A stretch of DNA of 64,000 nucleotides from Taudactylus pleione (taxonomy: Eukaryota > Chordata > Amphibia > Anura > Myobatrachidae), in NCBI GenBank assembly GCA_031769625.1, contig JAUIMM010000121.1, positions 13,760,001 through 13,824,000 on the forward strand, in the 5' to 3' direction. The position numbers were made by a program, and so were the translations under genes. This document shows, piece after piece, positions 1 to 11,221 of this stretch; positions within the stretch are counted from its first letter, which is position 1, and each line of letters begins with the position of its first letter. The notes below the pieces were generated by a model. That model was not told where the DNA came from. It ran no database searches and was given only the letters and a program-made list of their open reading frames with translations.

Positions 1-978
1 AGCTGGTTCCTTTATTGGAATCCACCAATTTCCTTACAAGACTATTAATATAATGTATAGAGGACCTCAGTGCTAGGATCTTAAAGAGGTTAATATATAT
101 ATCAATACACGTAAATAAAAAAATCCAGAAAGAAAACCTTTAAGTTGCACAGTTCCTGCATTAACTGTATTACTTTTTGTTTGCAGAAGTCTGTATGAAT
201 AAAACAAATAACTTACATATATAACAAAACCCTATGTGCACATAAGGGTTTCTTTATATGATACGGATGGTCTGAAATCTCCAACCAGACTTTGTTCCCA
301 GAGTAATAATATAAAGGAACTCACATTTATACCTTACCCTATATGCCCATAAAGGTTTCTTTTCTCTTTCCTTCTCAAAAACCTTGCTCTGTGTCAGCGA
401 AAAATACTTCTTTGTCTTTTATCAATAGACAGAAACAAACTACATTTGTATGCTGACAGTAGTTCCCACAAAGGTTTTTTTTTAGGCAATCTGTGTACGA
501 TCCGGTGTTACACTGTGTTTAATTGTCTCACACCCGGGATCCATCAGCATATGGGAAGAGTCCTCTATACATTATATTAATAACTTGTATGCCCTGCCTA
601 TAATTATTGGCTGTTCTGTTTTCCATACCTTTATAGTATCCTCCAAATCACCAGATACTCTATTGAAACAGAATGTACTTGAATCCGAGGAATGGATTGT
701 TATCTGTAATACTACATCATACTTATTATCAGTCACATGAGCTACTTTGAGAAATTGTGTTTGGGATCCTGATAGTATTTCTTTTAACAGGCTTCTTATA
801 GTCCAACACATATCGTTGTATTAACCAGCTGCATAAAATATACTTACCTTAACATCACACTTATCGAGGCAGCTATTTTTTTATGTTCTATTTTACAAAT
901 ATATTGTTCAACTACTTTTGAACCTATATTTCACCTAATTACAGTTTACAGTGCCGCACTGGGTTATACCACCTATAG
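1..978. other. Unassigned AT-rich DNA with an inverted repeat
   Basis: No gene is recognised. A near-perfect 23-bp inverted repeat pairs about 43-65 with about 558-580, and the outer ends (agctggtt at 1-8, aaccagct at 823-830) are also inverted. A 79-codon minus-strand reading frame (572-811) resembles nothing I know and is not called a gene. Probably an old foldback element downstream of villin. Confidence 0.35.
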
Positions 979-2210
979 TGTGTCACGATCCAGTGCAAAT
1001 GTTCCTCTGTGGAGGACGGTGAGCCAGGGGGTTCGGGTGACTATGGGAGTGACTGGACTAGGTCTCCTAGTTGCGGCCAAACCCAGGTTTGGCTAGACCT
1101 GCCCAGAGGCGCGGAGTCTAACTCACTTGTTGGTTCTCTCCAGTGACCACTCCAATTGGGATTTGGTTTTCCGCTGCACCAAGTGAGCAGGTCGCAGCCC
1201 TCTGGACAGGTACCTGGGAATGAAGACCGAGACTATAATGAATGCTATAATACTAGAGGTGAATGGAATGCTAGAACTCTGGAGATGGATCTGAATGCTA
1301 GAAGACAGGCGTGGACTGGAAACAGTTAAATATGTTGGTGCTGATTTGCACAGACAAGACGCAGAGCAGAGTGGACAAAGGCAAATACGGGGAAAGTGCT
1401 GGGAGGACCAGCTGAGAGCTAACTAGTGATTAGCACAGTGAGACACAGAGAGAAGTGGACACAGACACATATATTGGGAATTGTAACAAAGCAGGTGCAG
1501 ATTTGCACAGAAATACACAGAGATGTAGACAGGCATATGCTGAGAATGTTACATATGCAGGTGCCGATAAACACAGACAAACACAGAGCTGTAGACTGGC
1601 TGGGAATGCTCAAAGAGGCAGCTGGGAGCTAATTAGTACTAGCAGGTAATCTGACACCTCAGTAGCACAGAAAGCTGCAATAGAACTAGCAGCACATATA
1701 CAAGACACACAGACATAGAAAACATGAAAGGTAGAATACTGAGAGAGAATTAATCTCTCAGACTGAGATTAGCATGAAAACTAATCCTGGAAACTGGAGA
1801 GAACTGTGAGCAGGCCGAAGCAACTCTCTGCAGGAATAGCACAGAGCAACATAGTATCACAGGCACTGGAACAAAGAAGTTGAACAGCATCTTCCTGAAG
1901 TTCTGGGGGCGGATTTATACCCAGGGGTAGCAGATTATTGGAGCACAGCATCAGCTGACTGAGATCATGCTACCATTGGTTAGGAGGACTGTCACATGAG
2001 AGGAACTGTCATGGTGGCGCCCATGATGGGAACTCCGATCCCCAAAACACACAGCCGACCATGGAAGTCCGCAAAAGCACCTAAGGTAGAATACTCAGCA
2101 TCTCACCCCTCACTGTACCAGGCGTCTGACCACAAGGAAGTCAGGGGAAGCTGGCACGGAGGTAAGAGATAGCCAATCCTAGGCTGAACCCTGACATAGT
2201 GACACCGCTG
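979..2210. repeat. Unclassified interspersed repeat with short internal repeats
   Basis: The stretch starts gtgtcacgatcc and ends near tagtgacacc, a weak terminal inversion. Inside, a degenerate motif (ggtgc-gat--gcacag) recurs at about 1337, 1494 and 1560, each followed by similar sequence, so a short tandem duplication is present. No coding capacity is recognised. An LTR or a non-autonomous DNA transposon are both possible. Confidence 0.3.
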
Positions 2211-2224
2211 CTCATACATATCAA

Positions 2225-2440
2225 CTGATGTCAAAATTCTTGTGAAACTAAAGACTACTAGACTCATTGCTATTATTAGCGAGGTCATCCATCCCGAACA
2301 GACTAGATTTATGCCTGGGAAATCCACCTGCATAAATTTGAGGCATTTATATGTGCGTTTAAATCCTTCTGATCAAGCTGCAGCTAAAGCATTTGACTCA
2401 GTTGAGTGGTCGTATCTTTGGACATTATGGTATCATAGTC
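2225..2440 (+). pseudogene. L1-type LINE reverse transcriptase fragment
   Basis: The translated stretch contains the L1 ORF2 finger/palm signature: a leucine-rich segment, then HPEQTRFMPGKST (L1 consensus IHPDQTGFIxGRS), and about 30 residues later AKAFDSVEW (consensus EKAFDRVEW), which carries the first catalytic aspartate. Only about 70 codons are readable, and the YADD box and endonuclease domain are absent. It belongs with the 3' piece at 3280-4145; the MITE at 2620-2972 lies between them. Family inferred from motifs; too decayed for a clade call. Confidence 0.7.
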
Positions 2441-2619
2441 ATGGGTCAATTGTATGAAACGGGAGTGCTGGGGAGTTTTGAGTAGCTGAGTTTGACTTTT
2501 GGGACTATTAGCTCCATGTTTTAACATACCCTCCAGCCCCAGCATGCTCTCTGCTAAATTTGCTGGGGTACTTTTATCTGTTCCCCCAATAAGACAGTTG
2601 TTACAATCTCTGGATGGGT

Positions 2620-2972
2620 ATGAGATGCCGGAATTCAAAATCCTGATGCTGGCATCCCTACAGGGTTAGGATAACGACACCTGCCCTTCGGTATCCTAAC
2701 CCTCCCCCTCTCCCTACCCCAACCTCCCTTCTTGGTGCCTACACCTAACCACCCCCTCCCTGCACCCTAAACCGAACCTCTCCCTCCCGCACACTAAACC
2801 TGACTCTCCACCTAGTTCCTATCCCCTAACCCCCCCCACCAGCTACTTACCTTCGAGATTGCAGCAGTCAGGATGCCGGTGCCATGATTCTGACATGTGT
2901 TGGGATTATGGCACTGGCATTCTGGCCGCCGGAATCCCATCTGCCGGGGAATATTGAACGTATCCCCTCTGG
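2620..2972. mobile_element. MITE with a CCTAACC-rich core
   Basis: The ends are imperfect inversions of each other: gggtatgagatgccgg at the left, and ccggcagatgggattccgg when the right end is reverse complemented. The core (2690-2840) is a run of variable units related to cctaaccctccc. The same organisation recurs at 28393-28900, so this is a dispersed family and not an isolated telomeric relic. It interrupts the L1 fragment. Confidence 0.5.
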
Positions 2973-3279
2973 ATATATGTACATTTATTTTTACTGTTTA
3001 TTAATTTTACATGAATGCACGATAGACACCTTGTGTGGCGTCTGTGACAGAAGGGAAGATGATCTTGGAGTGCTTGACAATGGTGACTGGAATCTTGTCT
3101 TGGTGTCACCTCATCTGGCTACAGCCTCATCGAGGTTATAGCAGATACAAACATACATACTCCATAGAGTGTATTGGACCCCGATTAGACTTGCTAAACT
3201 TGGAAGGGGCACTGCCACTAGTTGTCATAAGCATAGTGTATCTAGAGCAGACTTCTGGCATCTGTCGTGGACCTGCCTG

Positions 3280-4145
3280 AAACAATCTCAAGTCTGGTCT
3301 GCTGTCACTAATTGTTTAATTAGAACTGTATATTTGGTCTAGGTAGAGTATTAATAATTGTCTGAATGCTGCTCTCCAGCTTTATGTGAATAATTCCTGT
3401 ATATTAGCAAAGATCTGTACTGCATAGCGCTGGATGGTTCCTCAACCCTTGACTATTTCAGAATGGATTGACTTAGTCAACTCCATTATGACGTACAAGC
3501 ATTTTGTCTATGATAGAAATGCCTTCCTAAATTTGATCAAATTTGGTCCAAATAGCAAAATTCCTTCTATGCACTGGAACAGGAGCCCTCCACCGACTTT
3601 GATGCCCTGCTACCAGGGCCGTTGAGAACTGACAAGGGCCTGGGTACTGGGGGTGTATCCAAAGCAGGTAGTTGTAGCCACGCCCCCTCCCAAAAATATT
3701 TAAAAAATACTATGCACTGCTCCACTTCACATTGCAAAGAGGGACATTAGTTCTCCCCCTTAGCAGCGCTGTAAAAAGGGACTTTTGGTCCCCTCAGCAG
3801 TTTACTTGGGTCCCGCTAACAAATCTGGGCACGTGTAATTGGTACCCGCCCACTGCCTGCTACATGTGAGCGCCAAAGCCAAAGTTTGACACCCGTGCCA
3901 GCATGAGTCTAAGCACTGCCAATGTTTTACTAAAGAGCTCTCCATCAGTCCTGTTGATTAGTTTTCTCCTGTTTGTCTTGACATTCATTTCCATGAACTT
4001 TTTTCATGCACCTTGGATGACTGTGCGCTGGGAAATCTAGTTAATGTATGTGTATTGTTTAGTTGGGCTTTTTTTGTGCTTCATGTTGTGTTTTGTATGG
4101 GTAAAAAACCTTAATAAAAACACTAAATTAAAAAGAATAAAAAAC
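3280..4145 (+). mobile_element. 3' part of the same L1-like LINE
   Basis: A 63-codon reading frame at 3434-3625 (start MVPQPLTISEWIDLVNSI) resembles the conserved C-terminal tail of L1/Tx1 ORF2 (short helix, then a W/F-rich segment). The stretch ends in aataaa at about 4112 and an A-rich tail to about 4145, as expected for an L1 3' end. About 3613-3920 looks like a further inserted repeat (cacgccccctccc). Assignment rests on order and position relative to the RT fragment and is moderate. Confidence 0.45.
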
Positions 4146-4379
4146 ACTGTTAATCTTATATTTCATTACATATGTCTTATATTTCATTACATATCTCTTA
4201 AAAATCCCCTCTTCATTAGCTGAAGCTCCTCTGACATAATTAGAACAGTGTTTTAATGGAATTTAATACAGGTCAGAATGTAATTGTGAAATTGCCGACC
4301 GTGCCCATATATAAAGCAACAATCCAAGAAAGTCTTCCAAGCTGTGAGTCACGCTACTTCTTTAGTTAGGAGAGACAAC

Positions 4380-4634
4380 CAGAGCCGGAGCTAGACTTTT
4401 TGGTGCCCTGTGCCAGAAAGAGCATTGGTGCCCCCCCCTTCCTATTTTTCAACTAGGGACATAAGACACGCACTCAATAAAGGGCCATGTCCTCAGGAGA
4501 TGCTGGGGATAAAAGAAAAGGAAGCTACAAGTGAGAATGATAATAAAAAGAACATTGACAGGCCCAAACAGCGCCCCCTGCCCTGCGGTGCCCTGTGCCA
4601 TGGCACAGGTCGCACTACCCTAGTTACAGCCCTG
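4380..4634. mobile_element. hAT-type MITE, 255 bp
   Basis: Terminal inverted repeats CAGAGCCGGAGCTAG and CTAGTTACAGCCCTG are flanked by a perfect 8-bp target duplication gagacaac (4372-4379 and 4635-4642). The length and CAG-starting termini are typical of non-autonomous hAT elements. No coding capacity. Confidence 0.75.
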
Positions 4635-4743
4635 GAGACAACTGTCTCTCATTGCCAGCACAATGAAACAGTACATGGAGGAGACATCTAAGTATAAACA
4701 CTTTATTTCACTATTATTCAGCACAGCTTTCTAAGTATCTGTC

Positions 4744-4916
4744 TAGTGCCTGCCTGGCCAACTTGTGGCTCTCCAGCTGTTGTGAAACTACACATCCCAG
4801 CATGTCCTGCCACATTTTTAGCATTCCTTAATAGCAAAACTGTGGCAGGGCATGCTGGGAATTGTAGTTTCACAACAGCTGGAGAGTCACAGGTTGGCCA
4901 GGCCTGGTCTAGTACA
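4744..4916. mobile_element. Foldback MITE (long inverted repeat)
   Basis: Two arms of about 75 bp (4744-4818 and 4836-4916) are nearly perfect inverted copies around a short A/T spacer and would form one hairpin. The arms contain the motif gttgtgaaactaca-atcccagcatg, seen in many vertebrate foldback MITEs. A half copy lies at 60277-60341. Confidence 0.8.
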
Positions 4917-5047
4917 AACATGGTGACATACACTGGAAGGTAACACATCCCCCCTCACAGCTCTCACTGGTTTCTGGATGCCCAGACTAACCCCCCCCCA
5001 ACTCACATTTGATAATAATCTACTCTGTATGTGTAGTACAATGCCAT

Positions 5048-5053
5048 TTTATT
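5048..5053 (-). terminator. Candidate villin polyadenylation signal
   Basis: AATAAA on the minus strand, about 146 nt beyond the villin stop codon. A second AATAAA lies at 4702-4707, beyond the foldback MITE. Which one is used cannot be decided from sequence. Confidence 0.45.
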
Positions 5054-5198
5054 ACTCTTTCTGTAAAAACTCTGAAATTATGTGTAAAGGGTTTTATATT
5101 GCCTGAGCTCTCTGATCTGCCCATGCGAGAATAAGATCGTATTTCTGAGGGACCAAAATTTTTTTCAAAAATAACAAAAGCAAACAGTCATGAAAAGA

Positions 5199-5312
5199 TC
5201 AGAACAGTCCTTTTCCTTTCTTGATGTTCTGTTTCTTCCATTCCGGCATAGCTTGGAAATCGTTGCGAGATATCCCAAATATACTTGTAAAATCCTCCGT
5301 GGACAGATATTC
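5199..5312 (-). CDS. vil1: Villin, last coding exon (headpiece core and stop)
   Basis: The exon encodes 37 residues and a TGA stop. It is the C-terminal helical subdomain of the villin headpiece, starting EYLSTEDFTSIFGISR and ending KKGKGLF, beside the family pattern xxLSxEDFxxxFGM...WKQxNLKKEKGLF. The core aromatic residues, the tryptophan of the actin-binding cap and the final GLF are present; a glycine replaces the usual glutamate in KKEKGLF. The acceptor is tttcag at the upstream end, phase 0, joining the preceding exon (ending PSRKE) without gap. Villin bundles, caps and severs actin filaments in microvilli, and the headpiece is its second F-actin site. Homologous advillin was considered, but the linker and PSRKEE junction fit villin better. 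Confidence 0.95.
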   Translation of the reverse strand, partial: EYLSTEDFTSIFGISRNDFQAMPEWKKQNIKKGKGLF

Positions 5313-6526
5313 CTGAAACAGAAAGCACAATTGTTACATTGTGGTTCTGCTGTCTACCGTATGTTTAGTAATGATGAAAAGGATTCGTCCTGGTGCTTTT
5401 CAGGCTTAATAAAGTTGTTTGTACTCCTCATCAAAATGCGTTGTGAAGAGAAGAGAAAAATATATTGTTGAAGTTTTTGGAGAGGAAATAAATGGGAGAT
5501 ATAGGCCCTCATTCAGAGCCGCACGTTAACAACAGTACGCTCGTTGCGTTCCGATGTTGACTAACCGCGCATGCGTCGGTGTTACACTGCGCATGTGCGT
5601 ACGGCAGATTGCGTTTTTTTTTTCTCTCGTTCCGAAAATAGCGTACAGGAAGTGACATGTCAAATGTGATTGACAGAACAGGGCGTTTTTGGGTGTTGAC
5701 GGGGGTGGAGATGAAAAAACGCAGGCGTGGCGAGGCGTTTTTGGGGCGTACATACATTAGCAGATGCGAACGTCAAATGTGTTCGGACCGTCTCATACGT
5801 CACTGGAACATCCGCTTTCCCTTCAAAATGCTCGCACAGCTTAGGGTCAGGATTACTCGACCACATTGGCGATGGCCTTCTCCTCCGTCCCGGGACTCCA
5901 CGATGGTGCTGCGATTAATCGCGGCTGGTCAGTAAAGTAATTAGTGTTGGATTGAAATCCGGCTTGGTATGTGTTTGGAAAGCAGTTTATTGGGATAGCA
6001 CAAAAGCGTACGCAGGTGGAAATCAGAGCTGCTAATGTCATGATTACACAATCAATTAGCGTACATTTTTGGGGTTTTATTTTGGCCACAATTTGTTGGT
6101 TATGGCCTATTGTAACAATAATGTCATCATCTTTTAATTAGCTCCCCTTTTTTTGGTTTACTGTGGAATTTGCATCGCTATGTGATTTTTGAAACGTTCC
6201 TTAAAGAGGCCTTTTATTTGTTTTAAGAGGGTCAGTTTTTGCCTTTAGGGCCAGGATTAAATGTAACCCATTTGTACAATAATGTCACAATACAATGTCA
6301 GTTTTTTGTTTTTAATTTATTGTTTAAACACAAACAAATTGGCCTAATATTTTGTTGCCTTTTTTTGTGGCAAAGATATTTGATCCAAAAAAAAACAAAC
6401 CATAACTGCTAACATAAGCGTAAATACAAAATTTAAAAACATTTCACAAGAAAGGAGAGGGAAGTTTTGACCAGAAAGGAATATGAGCCAAGCACAGAAG
6501 GAGTGTGGGAAAAGTCGCCATTGCTG

Positions 6527-7813
6527 TCACCGTTTTCTCGCCCGTTGGGCTGGGTGAGGGTGGGCGCCAGACCGGGTCCGGGATGCCATCGGGCTGGCCT
6601 GTCCAGAGGCAGATGTTGTGGCCTCTGGACTAGGCACAGGGCTAGGCACATTTGGAGGATTGGCTGATGTTGTGCCAGAGGTGGAGGATCCGGATGTTCC
6701 GGCAGGAAGGGAGGTCGGCTCCACCATGTGCTGGCGAACGAGCTGCTCCAGGGCATCGGCGATGCGGATGTTGGCCCTGGTATTTTCCGCCAGGGCCTGA
6801 GCAATGGTCACGTTGGCCGCAGCATTTTGCTCCAGGGCCTCAGCCACCCGTATCAGACTGGCGTCCATCCTCTGCAGAATCTCCGTATGGAAATCCGATT
6901 TAAAATTGAGTTCTGTGAGGAGGCCCACTGCCTGCGAGGGGGCACGCCCTGGACTGGCTTCTGCAGGGTCCTCAGCCGGATGTACTGGTTCCTCCCCTGC
7001 AGAGCCAGCAGAAATTCTGCGGCCAAGGCTCCCCTCTGGAGCAGACTCATCCGCCTCTGTCTCTGTTAGGAAATTTGAGAAAAGACTCACATTAGAATCT
7101 ACATATTGGCACAATAGCATTTCAGAGTTGGTGACATCACAAGACTTACCTTGGCCAACATGAGGAGCCGCAAAGTCTGGCATGTCCGTATCCATGTTGG
7201 ACACGCCAAACACCTCCACAGCCTGCACACACCCCTGTGCCATCTCTTCTAAGTCTGTCAACTCCAATGACACAGGGGTGGGACCCCCACCTGTCCCCCT
7301 TGCATGCCTAGCCCTGTCGGCAAGTTTTTGTTTGAGACGATATTTGAAGTCTGCCCATCTGTGGAATGAAATTGGAACCATTATCCTTTTTTTTACAATG
7401 GGGTTTGTTTATAGGATGGGAAAGTGTTTACTTACCGCCGTTTGACATCCCGGGCTAGACGGACATAATCACCCACCCTATTGACAGCAACGGCGACCTC
7501 CTCCCACATTCTCCACTTCTGGCTTTGGCTCATATTCCTGGCTGCCTGGGGCAGGATGTCAACGCACTTCTGGATCAAAACCTCCATCTCCTTGCTTGTG
7601 AAATGTGGCTGCCTTTTTTTTTGGCAGCTTTGGCGGGTTGACTGGGGCCAGCAGTCTCTTCCATGTCATCCTCCTCACCTATTTGGGTAAATATGCAGAT
7701 TTAGGCACTTCACAACTTGACCAATATATTTGTTTTAAAATAATCATGGAGACAAAATGCATGAAGGCCTTACCGCCGGATTTTTGGCCATTGTTTCCCT
7801 GGTCTGAAGCCAT
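6527..7813 (-). pseudogene. Harbinger Myb/SANT-like protein A (NAIF1-like), frameshifted
   Basis: Four exons are inferred from GT..AG sites: 7774-7813 (starts MASDQGNNG), 7436-7678, 7150-7358 and 6527-7062. Exon 2 and the start of exon 3 give a Myb/SANT-like domain (FTSKEMEVLIQKCVDIL, then W.MWEEVAVAVN, then V.RRWADFKYRL), like the DNA-binding partner of Harbinger transposases and the host protein NAIF1. The C-terminal half holds repeated amphipathic helices (RVAEALEQNAAANVTIAQAL and similar), a likely oligomerisation coil, then a basic tail. The 87-nt third intron is itself open in frame. The exons sum to 1028 nt, one short of a multiple of three. The break maps to a run of nine A/T at 7614-7622, where the acidic N-terminus and the SANT domain lie in different frames. 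It could be a true mutation or a homopolymer error. Confidence 0.8.
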
Positions 7814-8304
7814 GTTTCTGCTTCCAGAATGAAATCAACCAGAAATTCAATGTGATTTCGTGACGTATTTATACATGCGTCCTTTGTTTGCGGCCGCATC
7901 ATTGATTGTGCGTCCCTATGATTCATCCTTAATTTGTGCGGGAAAATAAACACTATTTATGGCTTGGTGTGTGTGGAGTCGAGGTGGGGTTGTTGGATTG
8001 TTGGCGGTTAAGTTGTTTGGATTTGGTTGTTTGCGGTTGGAGGATTTGGCAGAGTTGGTTTTTTGTTTGTTTTTGCTACAGTTCTTTTGTTTTTCCGTTC
8101 GCATTTTTTTCCTTTTTTCCACATCCTTTCCTGATTTGGTAAGTTTTGTGCAGTCAAATTTGTGGCCAATTGGTGTCTTCTTCTGTTTTGTGGTTAGTTA
8201 ATTTTTTTAACACTAATTTCATCTTTTTTAGTTTTTTTTGGCTTTCGGACCCAAAGACCTTTTTTTTGGAAATCTTATATATTCGAGTTGGGTAAGTCCA
8301 TTTT

Positions 8305-8910
8305 TTGTCTTGCATTTGCGAACTAATTACCGCATTTTTGACTGTTGGTGTAGTGACTTGCATTTGCGAATTAATTACCGCATTTTTGACTGTTGGTGTA
8401 GTGACTTGCATTTGCGAATTAATTACCGCATTTTTGACTGTTGGTGTAGTGACTTGCATTTGCGAATTAATTACCGCATTTTTGACTGTTGGTGTAGTGA
8501 CTTGCATTTGCGAATTAATTACCGCATTTTTGACTGTTGGTGTAGTGACTTGCATTTGCGAATTAATTACCGCATTTTTGACTGTTGGTGTAGTGACTTG
8601 CATTTGCAAATTAATTACCGCATTTTTGACTGTTGGTGTAGTGACTTGCATTTGCGAATTAATTACCGCATTTTTGACTGTTGGTGTAGTGACTTGCATT
8701 TGCGAATTAATTACCGCATTTTTGACTGTTGGTGTAGTGACTTGCATTTGCGAATTAATTACCGCATTTTTGACTGTTGGTGTAGTGACTTGCATTTGCA
8801 AATTAATTACCGCATTTTTGACTGTTGGTGTAGTGACTTGCATTTGCGAATTAATTACCGCATTTTTGACTGTTGGTGTAGTGACTTGCATTTGCGAACT
8901 AATTAACGCA
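8305..8910. repeat. 48-bp minisatellite between divergent Harbinger genes
   Basis: About 12.5 nearly identical 48-bp units (core gcatttgcgaattaattacc) fill the space between the start of Myb-like gene A (minus) and the transposase (plus). Because 48 is divisible by three, long open frames (over 220 codons) occur on both strands; these are repeat artefacts. The few unit differences, such as g to a in ttgcgaatt, show recent homogenisation. The position suggests the shared promoter or a transposase-binding region, but that is inference. Confidence 0.95.
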
Positions 8911-9248
8911 TTTTTGGCGGCTTATTCATCATGTAATCCAGTTTTGCTTTTCCCTTTTCCATTTTTGGGGTCCATTTGAACCCTATTTGACGTACGGTGT
9001 GCAATGTCGTTTTCATCGATGGCCAAATGTGTGTTTCGGCTATTTTCTGTGTTGGCTTGCAACAATTTGAAAAAAAAAAATTCACCCTCTAAATTTTTGA
9101 AGTCTCATTTTTGGCTTTTTTACAGTTTATACGTATCATGACAATACCCCGGCATGTAAGCAGCTATGGATGGCATCAGAAAGCTAAGTTGTTTTTTCTT
9201 ACTTTTGGGGTGGCTCAAAAGCCTTACATTGTAAACTTTGAATTTCAG

Positions 9249-10397
9249 GTAGATCTGGGGCGAATTGTTCTGGCCCTGCTCCCGGAAGACGACCAACCTC
9301 AAACTCGTCCCAGGCGTAGGCATCGTAGGCATGCAAGGCCCCAGATATTTCGAACACGTGTCACCCTTTTTGGAATGCCCGATGATGAGGTTTTAAGACG
9401 CTACCGTCTACCTCCCAAAATCATCATAGACACTCTCTCATTAATAGAAAGTGATCTTGAGCGGCAAATTGACAGTCCAACAGCAATACCACCACTGACG
9501 CAATTTATGGCGGTGTTACATTTCTGTGCCTCAGGATCGTTTCAAACAACGGTGGGAATAGTGGCGGGCATCTCCCAATCCTCCTTTTCCAGGATCCTGA
9601 GGGCAGTGATGGAGGCACTTTTCAAGCACCTCCATCATTTTATTAAAATGCCTTTGGATATGGGTGCCCTTAGTGTGGCCAAGGCCAATTTTTACCAAAT
9701 AGCTGGCTTCCCACACATCATAGGGGTTGTGGATGGTACTCACATACCACTTCAGCCTCCAGCACGGCTGGAGGCAATATTTAGAAACAGGAAACACTAT
9801 CACTCCCTGAATGTAATGGTGGTATGTGATGCCTCCCTCCAGATCCTGTCCCTGAATGCTAAATTACCCGGAAGTGCTCATGACTCCTTCGTCATCCGGC
9901 AATCAGGGATATGGTAGAAATTAACCAACCTACAAGCTGGTGATGCGTGGCTTCTGGGTAAGTGGAGACCTTTAGTACATAACAATGTTAAGCTTGATAC
10001 ACAGTGTTCCTGATGTGGTCTATTTTTGTTCACAGGAGACAGTGGATACCCTTGCATGTCCTGGCTGCTCACTCCTTATTTGGCTCCCACACCAGGGCCA
10101 CAAAGTGCGTATAATTCCGCACTTACAGCCACCAGGCAAGTGGTGGAGCGCTGTATCGGCCTTTTAAAAGGCCGATTCAGATGCCTCCACCGCTCTGGTG
10201 GCGAGTTCATGTATGTGCCAGATATGGTGTCTAAAATTGTGGTCCTGTGTGGGATATTTCACAACATTGCCATAAGGAGTGGTGTCCCAATGCAGCCAGA
10301 GGATGCCTTACCTGAGGATGGCCCCCCCGAGGTTGGTCGAAGGTCAGTATGTGGGGGGGCCATACGCGATGATGTGGTGGCCAGATTTTTTAGGTAA
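9249..10397 (+). pseudogene. Harbinger DDE transposase (HARBI1-like), one in-frame stop
   Basis: The reading frame opens after a probable acceptor (tttcag, 9243-9248), or upstream at an ATG at 9111. It contains the DDE_Tnp_4 hallmarks: a helical N-terminal segment with LTQFMAVLHFCASGSFQ, the first aspartate in GVVDGTHI, the second in SAHDSFV, and the glutamate in VERCIGLLKGRF. A 78-nt intron (9958-10035, gtaagt..cacag) separates the second and third catalytic residues and restores GDSGYP at the junction. A TAG at 9915-9917 interrupts exon 1 fourteen codons before the donor. The frame ends at 10397, right at an AGGTAAGT that could be another donor. A polyadenylation signal AATAAA lies at 10747-10752. 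The protein would cut and join the element ends. Confidence 0.88.
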
Positions 10398-11221
10398 GTT
10401 TGAACAAAACTCCAGTGTTTATACCTAATGTGTTTGTGTTTGTTTGCGAACATCTAATTTATTTTTATTTTTCTCACCATCTTCTGTTTGTTCACATAAT
10501 CTTTGGCACTCCAACGCTCACTACTTCCTGCTACCCTTACCAAACCTGGATCTGGTCCTTTTGGGCATATATTCTGGAACCCATATCGCAACGCCATGTT
10601 TGTGGAATCATGTTGGCATGGTCCTTCGTCAACCAGTTCTTGATTTTGTGTTTTTATTTAATTATTTCTTGGTATGTGTTGTATTTGAATTTATCACTGT
10701 GTTTTTTTTTTGGGAGTGACCACTTTGTTTTCTCTGTTATGTTGTGAATAAATGTTTGGAGAGTGAAATGGTCTTCCTTTTTTGGGACGTTAACAGCAAG
10801 TGTAACCAGGTTAACACAAGTTACATTTGACTAAGGGGTAAACCAGTACTGACGCCAGTTGAGCTAAACTGAAATATGTTTTCAGCTTCCCAATCCACAC
10901 CAAAAGGAAGCCTGGGCCAACCTTGGGATTTGTAAGATTGGCCTAAGCAGCTTGCGCACCAAGTAGGAACCTGGAAAATGTAGAAATATGTAATTGACAC
11001 TACACCCAAAAAGGGAAATGACATTGTTACTGTTATGTGTTTCTTGTGTCTGTTTAACATACAAAGACAAAACACAATCTAACTTTTAAAAAAGGGAAAT
11101 CCTTGCAGGAACAGTCTACTTATGTCAGGCTAAACTATCTTGGTTTGGGTTTTTAAAAATGAGCCACAACGTATATTTGTCTTAATAAATTTAATTGGAA
11201 AATAGAACAAAAATAAAAAAA

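Noticed and set aside
8154..8979. Three overlapping frames of 222-245 codons on both strands encoding repeated peptides
   Set aside because: They come from a 48-bp tandem repeat whose length is divisible by three. No independent support for coding.
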